Below are positions 18,197 through 30,402 of a stretch of DNA of 41,163 nt, in pieces; within the stretch, counting starts at the first letter, position 1, and every line of letters starts with the position of its first letter. The stretch comes from Gemmata sp. (GTDB lineage Bacteria > Planctomycetota > Planctomycetia > Gemmatales > Gemmataceae). Both the position numbers and the translations under genes were made by a program. Under the pieces are notes generated by a model that saw only the letters and a program-made list of their open reading frames with translations, was not told where the DNA came from and ran no database searches. The stretch lies in NCBI GenBank assembly GCA_022843445.1, contig JALHNS010000014.1:1-41163 (forward strand), given 5' to 3'.

Positions 18197-18598
18197 TTAT
18201 CGCTCGTACAGTTCGAGCGGCAATCCGTCCGGGTCGGCGAAGAAGGTGAACTGCTTGCCGGTGTATTCGTCCACCCGCACCGGCTCGACCGCGACCCCGT
18301 GCGTCTGAAGGTGCGCCACCGCCGCGCCGAGGTCGGCGACCGCGAACGCTAGGTGCCGCAGCCCGCACGCCTCCGGGTAACTCGGTCGCGGCGGTGGGTT
18401 CGGGAAGCTGAACAACTCGACCTGTGTGCCGTCCGGCAACTTGAGGTCGAGTTTGTACGAGTCGCGTGCGGCCCGATACACCTCGGAGATCACCTCCAGC
18501 CCCAGCACCTCCGTGTAGAACCGCTTCGAGCGCTCGTAGTCCGAGCAGATGATCGCGACGTGGTGCGTCCCCAAGACGAGCGGTTGTCGAGAGGTCAT
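18197..18598 (-). CDS. gloA2: VOC family protein, GloA2/YaeR-like
   Basis: HHVAIICSDYERSKRFYTEVLGLEVISEVYRAARDSYKLDLKLPDGTQVELFSFPNPPPRPSYPEACGLRHLAFAV..RVDEYTGKQFTFFADPDGLPLELYER closely follows the E. coli YaeR pattern. Start likely ATG at 18598. Confidence 0.85.
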   Translation of the reverse strand: MTSRQPLVLGTHHVAIICSDYERSKRFYTEVLGLEVISEVYRAARDSYKLDLKLPDGTQVELFSFPNPPPRPSYPEACGLRHLAFAVADLGAAVAHLQTHGVAVEPVRVDEYTGKQFTFFADPDGLPLELYER

Positions 18599-18692
18599 GC
18601 GATCACCGGATGCGTGGCGAGGGAGATCGCGGTATAGTCGGGACAACCCGCCGACCGTCCCGCCGGTTCGCAACTCCAAGGAATACGCTCTC

Positions 18693-20258
18693 ATGTTATA
18701 CCGTGCCGCTCTCGCTCTCCTCGCGGCCACTCTGGCTCAACCGCCCCTCGTCGCCGCGACCATCCGCGTCCCGGAAGACCACAAGACCGTCCAAGCGGCG
18801 ATCGACACCCCGCAACCCGGCGACACCGTCACGGTTGCACCGGGCAAGTACCCCGAACGCGTCCGCCTCAAAGCCGGCGTCGCTCTGCGGAGCCGCGGTG
18901 ACGATGCCAAGGGAACGGACGGCCTGAAACGAGCCGAGGCGACGGTCATCGACGGCGGCGGCAAGGAGGGCAAGCAGTCCGGCGTGGAGATGGCCGCGGG
19001 CAGCACACTCGACGGCTTCACGGTCACCAACGTCGGGGTGTACGACGAGGCGACGTGGAAGAAACACTTCGACTCGAAGGGCGAGGAACTCGGCGACGAG
19101 GAGGGGGCGGTCCGAGCCGAGGGCACGATCCCGGCGATCGGCATCCGGGGCGTGACCTGTACCGTCACCAACTGCGTCGTCCACCACAACGGGGACGTCG
19201 GGATCGGCGTTCTCGGGGCCGCGAAGACCCGGACCGCACCGCTCATCGCCGACAACGTCGTGTCCCGCAACATGGGCGGCGGGATCGGAATTGCCGAAGG
19301 GGCCGAGCCGATCGTCCGGGGCAACACCTGCCGGGAGAACCTGCGGGCCGGGATCGGGTGCCGGAAGGCGGACCCGGTCGTCACCGACAACGTGTGTACG
19401 GGAAACGTCCGGGCGGGGATCGGGTGTCGGGAAGGTGCGAAGCCCGTTCTGCGGGGCAACACGTGCGTACAGAACCGCCGGGCCGGGATCGGCATTCGGA
19501 TGGAGGGCACGGCCCCGGTCGTCGAGGGCAACACGTGCGACGAGAACGAGATGGCCGGGATCGGGTGCAGCGACGGGGCCAGCCCGATCATCCGCAAGAA
19601 CCTCTGCCGCAAGAACAAGCTCGCGGGGATTGGCTGCCGGGACGGTGCCAAGCCACTCATCGTCGGCAACGAGTGCAAGGACAACGAGGCGTCCGGGATC
19701 GGGCTCCAAGGTAAGGCCGAGGCCGTGATTCAGAAGAACACCTGCCTCGGGAACAAACTGGTCGCCATCGGGATCACGGAGGGCTCGAAGGCGACGATCG
19801 CAGACAACGAGTTGTCCCGCACGGGCGGACAGCCGCCACTCGTCGCCGTGAAGGACGGTTCGTCGGCCACCATCACCAACAACCGAATCACCGGCGGTGG
19901 CGTCGCGGCCGTTCTGGTTCAAGGCAAGGCCACGATCAGCGGGAGCACCTTCACCGGGGGCGGCAAGGGTCAGGGGACCGCCGTCTGGATCTGGGAGGGT
20001 TCGTCCGCGACCGTGTCCGACAACACCTTCGACGGCTACCGGACGGCCGTGTCCGCGACCAAGGCCGCGGTCGTCGTCACCGACAACACGATCCACAACT
20101 TCCAAGGCACCGCGATCGTCGTCAGGGACGGCCGGAAACCGGCCCGCGTGACCGGAAACACGGCGACGTCCGACGACCCGAAGGCGAAGGTGATCGACGT
20201 CCAGGGTCCGTCCGGGGCGGTCGAGGGCAACACGTTGAAGTCGGGCGACAAGAAGTAA
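18693..20258 (+). CDS. Secreted right-handed parallel beta-helix repeat protein
   Basis: Signal peptide; IRVPEDHKTVQAAIDTPQPGDTVTVAPGKYPERVRLKAGVALRSRG (Pbl/NosD-like start) and many NxCxxNxxAGIGCRxGAxPxVxxN coils. Confidence 0.88.
   Translation: MLYRAALALLAATLAQPPLVAATIRVPEDHKTVQAAIDTPQPGDTVTVAPGKYPERVRLKAGVALRSRGDDAKGTDGLKRAEATVIDGGGKEGKQSGVEMAAGSTLDGFTVTNVGVYDEATWKKHFDSKGEELGDEEGAVRAEGTIPAIGIRGVTCTVTNCVVHHNGDVGIGVLGAAKTRTAPLIADNVVSRNMGGGIGIAEGAEPIVRGNTCRENLRAGIGCRKADPVVTDNVCTGNVRAGIGCREGAKPVLRGNTCVQNRRAGIGIRMEGTAPVVEGNTCDENEMAGIGCSDGASPIIRKNLCRKNKLAGIGCRDGAKPLIVGNECKDNEASGIGLQGKAEAVIQKNTCLGNKLVAIGITEGSKATIADNELSRTGGQPPLVAVKDGSSATITNNRITGGGVAAVLVQGKATISGSTFTGGGKGQGTAVWIWEGSSATVSDNTFDGYRTAVSATKAAVVVTDNTIHNFQGTAIVVRDGRKPARVTGNTATSDDPKAKVIDVQGPSGAVEGNTLKSGDKK
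19200..19770 (+). repeat. In-gene 66-72 bp beta-helix coil repeats
   Basis: GGGATCGG/GGGATTGG core recurs at 19281, 19350, 19416, 19485, 19557, 19626, 19695 (22-24 aa period). Confidence 0.85.
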
Positions 20259-20472
20259 GCGGCTACCGTGACTTACCTTGAAGAGGGAGCAGGTCGGTTA
20301 CCGGGTGCGAACGGAGCGGGTTCGCGGTATAGTCTACCAACCTGCCTCGAACTGCCCGGTGCCCGAACTGGCGCACTGCCCCCTCGTGCGACCGCATCGT
20401 GACGAGGAACCGCAACATGCACGCCTTCTTCCGAACCGCTTCGAGCACGTCACTTCGTCGAGGAGCACGGAC

Positions 20473-21759
20473 ATGAAGAACGTGTACGGGATCGCTGCGA
20501 TCTGCGTGTCTTTCACGGCGGTTGCCAGTACGTCGCCGACTCTGTTCGCCCGGGACAAGAAGGGGCCGCTCGCCGAACTGCCCAGCAAACCGGGGGCGCA
20601 CGTCGAGAAGATCAAGGCGCTGGGCGACAACGAGTGGCTGAAACTCGGTGCGCCCGCCGCCGACCCGAAGTGGGGCAAGGCGCGGGGCAGTTCGTGGGGC
20701 GCCAAAGCCCTGATCCTCGCACCAGACAAGGGGGGAGCGTTCCTCTTCGGCGAGGGGGTCCACGCCTACGTCAAGCCGGACGGCCACGTCATGGACGACC
20801 TGTGGTTCTACGACATCAACGCCCACGCTTGGACGTGTCTCCACCCCGGAACGAACACGAAGACGTTCACGCAGCGGGTCAAGGACAAGGAACTACTCCT
20901 CGATGAGTACGGGCAGTTGATCGACAAGGACAAACAGCCCATCCCGGTCCACACGCTGGTTCATGCTTGGGGCTATCTCACCTACGATTCCGACCGAAGG
21001 AAGTTCGCCTTCCTGAGTTGGAACGGTACGGCAGGTGGGCCGATTCCCCGGTACTTTTTGGGCGGCGAGAAGGAGATGGACGAGGGGCTGAAGGTGCTCG
21101 AAGGGCAACTGAAGGACAAGAAGAAGCGGGTCTTCTCCCCGTGGTTTTACGACGTGGCGTCGGGCCGGTTCGAACGCTCCCCGGCGACCAACTCGACGGC
21201 CATCAACGCCGGAGGGTTTCCGCAGTTCCACTACCTCCCGTCCGCGAAGCAGTTCTTCGCCGTGGGTTCCGACACCGTGGCGGTCTTCGACCCGGCGAAG
21301 GACGAGTGGACCGACCTCAAGCCGAAAGGACCAAGTCCGAAGGGGTACGACGCCTGCGGTTGCTACGACTCCAAGCGGAACCGCTTCTATCGCAACGACG
21401 GCGACGGCTCCAAGGGGGAAGGGCTCATGGCGTATGACATCGGGAGCAATTCCTGGAGCCACCTGAAACCCACGGGAACCGCCCCGCCGCCGGCGAATAC
21501 GAACGCTGCGTTCTACGAGTACGATGCCCGACTCGACGCCGTGGTGGCGATCCACTTCCGGGGACCGTCGACCGGCATTTTCGTGTACGACCCGAAGGCC
21601 AATTCGTGGGCCGAGCCGATCCCGTTCCCGGCCAACGGTCCCAAGTTCCAGTACGCCGCCAACACCTTTTACGACCGGGAATTAAACGCCTACTGCTGCC
21701 ACGTCGCCAGTGACAGCAAGGACGACGGCGTGATGTGGGTGTATCGGTACAAGAAATGA
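20473..21759 (+). CDS. Kelch-like beta-propeller secreted protein
   Basis: Start MKNVYGIAAICVSFTAVAS; VAVFDPAKDEWTDLKPKGPSPKG..YDACGCYDSKRNRFY..LMAYDIGSNSWSHLKPTGTAPPP..VFVYDPKANSWAEPIPFP. Confidence 0.75.
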   Translation: MKNVYGIAAICVSFTAVASTSPTLFARDKKGPLAELPSKPGAHVEKIKALGDNEWLKLGAPAADPKWGKARGSSWGAKALILAPDKGGAFLFGEGVHAYVKPDGHVMDDLWFYDINAHAWTCLHPGTNTKTFTQRVKDKELLLDEYGQLIDKDKQPIPVHTLVHAWGYLTYDSDRRKFAFLSWNGTAGGPIPRYFLGGEKEMDEGLKVLEGQLKDKKKRVFSPWFYDVASGRFERSPATNSTAINAGGFPQFHYLPSAKQFFAVGSDTVAVFDPAKDEWTDLKPKGPSPKGYDACGCYDSKRNRFYRNDGDGSKGEGLMAYDIGSNSWSHLKPTGTAPPPANTNAAFYEYDARLDAVVAIHFRGPSTGIFVYDPKANSWAEPIPFPANGPKFQYAANTFYDRELNAYCCHVASDSKDDGVMWVYRYKK

Positions 21760-21760
21760 G

Positions 21761-21892
21761 GTCGTCTTCCTAGGTAACGGCTTCTTCGTGTTCAACGTCG
21801 TGCGGGACGGATTGTTGCCCAAGGGCATCAAGGGCGAAGCCGGGGTCGAGTGGCGGAAGGATTTTCAGCGGAAGTTCGGATACGAGCAGTAA
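21761..21892 (+). pseudogene. C-terminal relic of an unidentified protein
   Basis: Frame from 21761 reads VVFLGNGFFVFNVVRDGLLPKGIKGEAGVEWRKDFQRKFGYEQ*, with no ATG, straight after the preceding stop codon. Confidence 0.4.
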
Positions 21893-21911
21893 CGGATCGA
21901 GGCTCTGACCC

Positions 21912-22361
21912 ATGAATATCCTCTTCCTCCACGGCTGGCAGTCGGTCCCTCGCGGCGTCAAGCCGACGTACCTCGTCACGCACGGCCACACCGTCATCAA
22001 CCCGAAGCTGCCGGACGACGACTTCGCCGAAGCGATACGCATCGCCCAGGCCGAGTTCGACCAGCACCGGCCCAAGGTCGTTGTCGGTTCCAGCCGGGGC
22101 GGGGCCGTCGCCATGAACATCGACAGCGGCGGGACGAAGCTCGTGCTGCTCTGCCCGGCGTGGATGAATTGGGGAACGGTCAGGACGGTCAAGCCGGGCA
22201 CGGTGATCCTGCACAGCCGAGCCGACGACGTGATCCCGTTTGCCGACAGCGAGGAGTTGGCGAGGAACAGTGGGGCAACGCTGATCGAGGTCGGCACGGA
22301 TCACCGGCTGGCCGACCCGGAGCCGTTGGCGATGATGCTGCGGGCGTGCGAGGGAAACTGA
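21912..22361 (+). CDS. Small alpha/beta hydrolase
   Basis: MNILFLHGWQS; VVVGSSRGGAVAMNI (GxSxG); HSRADDVIPFADSEELARNSGATLIEVGTDHRLADPE (Asp and His region). Confidence 0.8.
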   Translation: MNILFLHGWQSVPRGVKPTYLVTHGHTVINPKLPDDDFAEAIRIAQAEFDQHRPKVVVGSSRGGAVAMNIDSGGTKLVLLCPAWMNWGTVRTVKPGTVILHSRADDVIPFADSEELARNSGATLIEVGTDHRLADPEPLAMMLRACEGN

Positions 22362-22362
22362 C

Positions 22363-22774
22363 ATGACCGCCGAGGACGCCCGGACCAAGCTGAAGTCCCT
22401 CGCACGCCCGCAGCGGCGACGGCGGTGCCCCGGTTCTTCAAGACGGGCCGGTGCAGTACGGCGAGGGCGACACCTTCATCGGGATCAAGGTGCCGACTCT
22501 CCGCACGATTTCTTGTGCGTTCCGGGCACTGCCGCTAGACGAGGTCCGGGCGCTCCTGAACTCGCCGGTCCACGAGGAACGGCACTTGGCACTGTTGATC
22601 TTGGTGCTCCAAGTGGAGAAGTGCGATGGCGATCACCGGAAGCGAGCTTACGACCTGTACCTTGGCAACACGCGGTTCATCAACAACTGGGACTTGGTAG
22701 ACTGCTCGGCCCCGCAGGTCGTCGGCGGGTTCCTGACGACCGGGCCGCGCGGGCAGGCTCTAATCGAGGCATGA
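22363..22774 (+). pseudogene. DNA alkylation repair protein (AlkD-like), double frameshift and C-terminal truncation
   Basis: MTAEDARTKLKSLARP / AATAVPRFFKTG / VQYGEGDTFIGIKVPTLRTISCAFRALPLDEVRALLNSPVHEERHLALLILVLQ..AYDLYLGNTRFINNWDLVDCSAPQVVGGF occur in three successive frames. Confidence 0.8.
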
Positions 22775-22824
22775 CCGGACCGCCCGTGGGGTAGTTCCTC
22801 CCTTACGCGGATGCTCTGCCGTCA

Positions 22825-26979
<4,155 letters not shown>

Positions 26980-27049
26980 GGTTCAGCTCCGGGGACGGGA
27001 TCTGCCCTCAATGCCCCGTCCGGGGGAGAAGTATCTCGCGGATTATGGA

Positions 27050-27595
27050 TTATTTGCCCAGAGCTTCGCGGAGCCAGGCCCGCGCGTACTTCCAGTTCCG
27101 ATACGCAACCGCTCGCGACACCCCCAGCGCCTCACCCGCATCCTCGACCGAGATCCCGCCGAACAGGTGCAACTGCGCGAGTTCCGCCGCGGCGGCATCT
27201 TCCGATCCGAGGTGGGTGAGTAGTTCGTCCAGCGACAAGACGAGGTCGGGGTCTTCGGCGAGGAATCCGATCTGGTCGAGCAGCTCGACCCGCACCCGCC
27301 CGCCGCCCCGCTTCTGCCGGTTCCGGTCGCGTGCGTGGTTCACCAGAATGCGCCGCATCGCTTCCGCCGCCGCCGCGAAGAAGTGCCCGCGCCCGTCGAA
27401 CTGCTGACCGCCGACGAGCCGCAGGTACGCCTCGTGAACGAGTGCGGTGGCGTCGAGGGTGTGCCCCGGGGCTTCCGCATTCATCCGTGCGGCGGCGAGC
27501 GCCCGCAACTCGTCGTACACGAGCGGCAGGAGGTCGGCGGCGGCCCGGCGGTCGCCGGCTTGCGCGGCTTCGAGGAGGCGGGTCACGTCGGACAT
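27050..27595 (-). CDS. ECF-type RNA polymerase sigma factor (planctomycete Sigma70_ECF family)
   Basis: MSDVTRLLEAAQAGDRRAAADLLPLVYDELRALAAARM..TLDATALVHEAYLRLVG..FFAAAAEAMRRILVNHARDRNRQKRGGG; 71 nt upstream of the same-strand kinase. Confidence 0.9.
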   Translation of the reverse strand: MSDVTRLLEAAQAGDRRAAADLLPLVYDELRALAAARMNAEAPGHTLDATALVHEAYLRLVGGQQFDGRGHFFAAAAEAMRRILVNHARDRNRQKRGGGRVRVELLDQIGFLAEDPDLVLSLDELLTHLGSEDAAAAELAQLHLFGGISVEDAGEALGVSRAVAYRNWKYARAWLREALGK

Positions 27596-27828
27596 GCGGC
27601 CGAGTGTAACGGCTCCCGACGGCAGCACCACACGAAAACGAGGGTGAGTGGGAGCGCGACGGGGCGATACCGACCGCTCAACGGTGTCGCGCACTCGGCC
27701 GGACGGAGTCCGACCCGAGCGTCTCCCGGCCCTTCAACGAGGACTCGTTGAGGAACGGTTGCCCGACGTTGTCGAAGGTCGCGTTGCCGGCAGGGCTGTC
27801 GGCGAGGAGCGCGGCCACCCGCCACCCG

Positions 27829-28125
27829 AGTGTGGATCAAACTGTTCTGCCGCAGGAGGGCGTCCTCGTAGTCGCGGACGCGGGCGGGGTCGGGGACGTG
27901 CCAGGTGAGGCCGTCGATCTCGATGGCGATCCGCTCGGCCACGGTCCGCAGGGCGAAGTCGATGTACCGGGTGGTGCCCTCGATGTCGGCGACCGGGTGC
28001 TGCGGCACGAGGCGCCGCCCCTGCTCGAGGCCGAAGACCTCGGCGAACAGCCCGGCGAACAGGTCCTCCGGCTGCGTGCTCGTCTCGGCCCGTGCGGTCG
28101 CGTCGCCCATAGCGTCCCTCTGCAC
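27829..28125 (-). pseudogene. N-terminal fragment of a restriction-endonuclease-like (DUF559/Vsr-like)/helicase-type protein
   Basis: EDLFAGLFAEVFGLEQGRRLVPQHPVADIEGTTRYIDFALRTVAERIAIEIDGLTWHVPDPARVRDYEDALLRQNSLIHT, then a one-base shift (LGWRV in the adjacent frame) and loss of homology. Confidence 0.5.
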
Positions 28126-28332
28126 ACTTCAATTCGCCAGCGACAACGGCGTCTTCTCACGAATGCCGCTCTCTGCAGATTACGAGATTGGCGCCCCCGC
28201 ACACGAGATGCGCCCACCGCCGACCCGGCAGTTGGAGAGCGCTACCGTCAGCGTAAAAGCGAGTCGACTCGCGGAGTGTATCTGCGGGGCAAACTGTTAC
28301 CCGCTTCAACAACCGCTTGGGAGGGCAATCCG

Positions 28333-28677
28333 ATGAGAAAGTGGCCCGGGCCGGTGGGCGTAATGTTCCTCATGGCCGGACTGGTGGTCGCGGCCGAGGG
28401 GACGATCAGCAAGGTCGATCTGGATAAGAAAACCGTCACGATCAAGGAAGGGGACAAGGACAACGAGTACAAGTTCACCGACACGGTGAAAGTGACCGTC
28501 GCCGGCGGGAAGGCGAAGGGCGGCAAGGGGCAGGCCAAAGAGGGCACCTACGCCGACTTCGAGAAGGCGCTGAAAGTCGGCGAGAAGCTGACGTTCGAGG
28601 CGAAGGACGGCGTGCTGACCGAGGTCAAGATCACCGGGATGGGCAAGGGCAAGGGTAAAGGTAAGGCGAACGAGTGA
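28333..28677 (+). CDS. Small secreted protein with Lys-Gly-rich tail
   Basis: Signal-like MRKWPGPVGVMFLMAGLVVAAEG; beta-rich TISKVDLDKKTVTIKEGDKDNEYKF; ends GMGKGKGKGKANE. Confidence 0.75.
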   Translation: MRKWPGPVGVMFLMAGLVVAAEGTISKVDLDKKTVTIKEGDKDNEYKFTDTVKVTVAGGKAKGGKGQAKEGTYADFEKALKVGEKLTFEAKDGVLTEVKITGMGKGKGKGKANE

Positions 28678-28697
28678 CGTAAACCGCATCCGCCGCT

Positions 28698-28723
28698 GAA
28701 CGCCCGGCGCGAGCCGGGCGTTC
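28698..28723 (+). terminator. Hairpin terminator candidate
   Basis: GAACGCCCGG-CGCGAG-CCGGGCGTTC perfect 10-bp stem 20 nt after the stop codon of the 28333 gene. Confidence 0.6.
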
Positions 28724-28800
28724 TCGCGTTCTTGCCCGGCCCACAGAACGAGGGGCGTAAAAACGTGTCGGCGTGCGGAGTGTATGGGTGGGGGTGAATG

Positions 28801-29334
28801 ATGAACGAGGAGCCGGCGTCACGGCACGAGCAGTTCTTGAGGCACTACTCGGCCCACGAACCCGCGATCCGGGCGTTCGTGCGGCGTCTGGTCCCCGCGC
28901 GTACCGACGTGCCGGACGTCATGCAGGAAGTGGCCCTCGTCCTGTGGAAGAAGTTCGAGAACGTGCCCGACCCCGACGACTTTCGCCGCTGGGCGTTCGG
29001 GGTGGCAAAGTACGAAGCCTTTTCGTGGCTCCGCGATAAGCGGCGAGATCGCCTCGTGCTTGCGGAAGACGTTCTCGAACAACTCGCACAGGACGCCACG
29101 GCACTCGAACCGGTCCTCGACTCCCACCGGGTTGGGTTGGAGGCGTGTTTGGAAAAGCTCCCTGCCGACCAAAGGGCGCTCCTGCTTGCCGCCTACGAAC
29201 CGGGCGCGCGCATTCAGGACGTCGCCGAGCGCAGCCGCCGAACGGTCGGAGGCTTCTACCAGTGGCTGCACCGCGTTCGGCTGCAACTGCTCGACTGCGT
29301 GCGCCGGGGAATCGCTCTGGAAGGTGCGAAATGA
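28801..29334 (+). CDS. RNA polymerase sigma-70 family ECF sigma factor
   Basis: FVRRLVPARTDVPDVMQEVALVLWKKF..DFRRWAFGVAKYEAFSWLRDKRRDRLV..LEKLPADQRALLLAAYEPGARIQDVAERSRRTVGGFYQWLHRVRLQLLDCVRR. Alternative ATG at 28798. Confidence 0.9.
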   Translation: MNEEPASRHEQFLRHYSAHEPAIRAFVRRLVPARTDVPDVMQEVALVLWKKFENVPDPDDFRRWAFGVAKYEAFSWLRDKRRDRLVLAEDVLEQLAQDATALEPVLDSHRVGLEACLEKLPADQRALLLAAYEPGARIQDVAERSRRTVGGFYQWLHRVRLQLLDCVRRGIALEGAK

Positions 29335-30371
29335 CCGACCCGCAACACGCGATCTGGCTGGAGCGGATCGCCCGCTACATCGAAGGGACGCTCCCGGCCG
29401 AGGAGTTGAAGCCACTCGAAGAGGCATTGCGAACCGATTCGGCACTCCGGCGGGTGTACTTGGAGTACGTCAATCTCGATTCGGCCATCGCTGCGGGTGC
29501 GGCGCTGCCGGAACACGAGTTCGTGGGGTTTGATGAACAGCCCGTCGAGCGTCCTCGCGCCCAGAATCTGCCAACAGTTCGTCGCCGCTGGGCGTCGTTC
29601 GCAGTAGGCGGAATGGCCGTGGCTGCCGCCGTCCTGATCGTCGTTTTCCTCGCACCCCCACAGCAAGTGCGAGCCGATCAGACCCTCCGCGATGCCGAGC
29701 AAGCGCTCCTCCTCCCCGTGGAGCGCGGATACGTCGTCGAGGTGCGGCGCGCGACGGACGACCCGGATGACACCCTGAGCACGCGGCGCATGCGGGTCTG
29801 GACGCACGGCGACCGTTTCCGCGTCGAGGTCGATCAGGACAACGACAGGTGGTCGTGGGGCCGCGACCTCGACGGGTCGGTGTGGGTCGTCGCCACCCCG
29901 CAGCGCGGCTTGAAGATCAACCCGGACGAAATCGGCCCGGCCCTGCAACGGCTCTGCGACCGCTACGGCCTGCAACCGAAATCGGTGCTGAACGACATGC
30001 TGACGGGTGCGGACCTGAACCAGCGCCCCGGCGACCCGAACCGCAAGACCGTGATCGTTCGCGGGCAGTTCCGCACCGGGTTCCACCGCCAGTGGCTCGA
30101 ATCGACCGAGCTGGAACTGGATGCCGCGACGAAGGTGATCCAGAAGTTCACCGTGAACCGGGCGGGCCCGGGCGGCGAGCAGGAGTCGCTCACCTTCGCA
30201 CTGACCGACACACGCCCGATCGACGAATCGCTGTACCGGCTCGAAGGCAACCTGACCCCGCCGTTCGAGGTTCTCGACCGGGACTCCCGGCCGGGGCGCC
30301 GCCGCACGATCCTCGGCACCCGGCTCGGCGGCGGCAACCACCGGTGGCTCGTCACCGGCAAAAAGCCCTGA
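29331..30371 (+). CDS. Anti-sigma factor-like membrane protein with LolA/RseB-like periplasmic region
   Basis: ATGA overlap with the sigma gene; N-terminal ERIARYIEGTLPAEELKPLEEALRTDSALRRVYLEYVNLDSAI; TM WASFAVGGMAVAAAVLIVVFL; periplasmic YVVEVRR..RMRVWTHGDRFRVEVDQDNDRWSWGRDLDGSVWV. Confidence 0.75.
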   Translation: MTDPQHAIWLERIARYIEGTLPAEELKPLEEALRTDSALRRVYLEYVNLDSAIAAGAALPEHEFVGFDEQPVERPRAQNLPTVRRRWASFAVGGMAVAAAVLIVVFLAPPQQVRADQTLRDAEQALLLPVERGYVVEVRRATDDPDDTLSTRRMRVWTHGDRFRVEVDQDNDRWSWGRDLDGSVWVVATPQRGLKINPDEIGPALQRLCDRYGLQPKSVLNDMLTGADLNQRPGDPNRKTVIVRGQFRTGFHRQWLESTELELDAATKVIQKFTVNRAGPGGEQESLTFALTDTRPIDESLYRLEGNLTPPFEVLDRDSRPGRRRTILGTRLGGGNHRWLVTGKKP

Positions 30372-30402
30372 ACAACACCGGCCGTGACCGGAGGAACGCA
30401 TC

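Noticed and set aside
19200-19770. Regular 66-72 bp repeats as a CRISPR array
   Set aside because: The repeats are in frame inside a beta-helix gene, diverged between units and without unique spacers.
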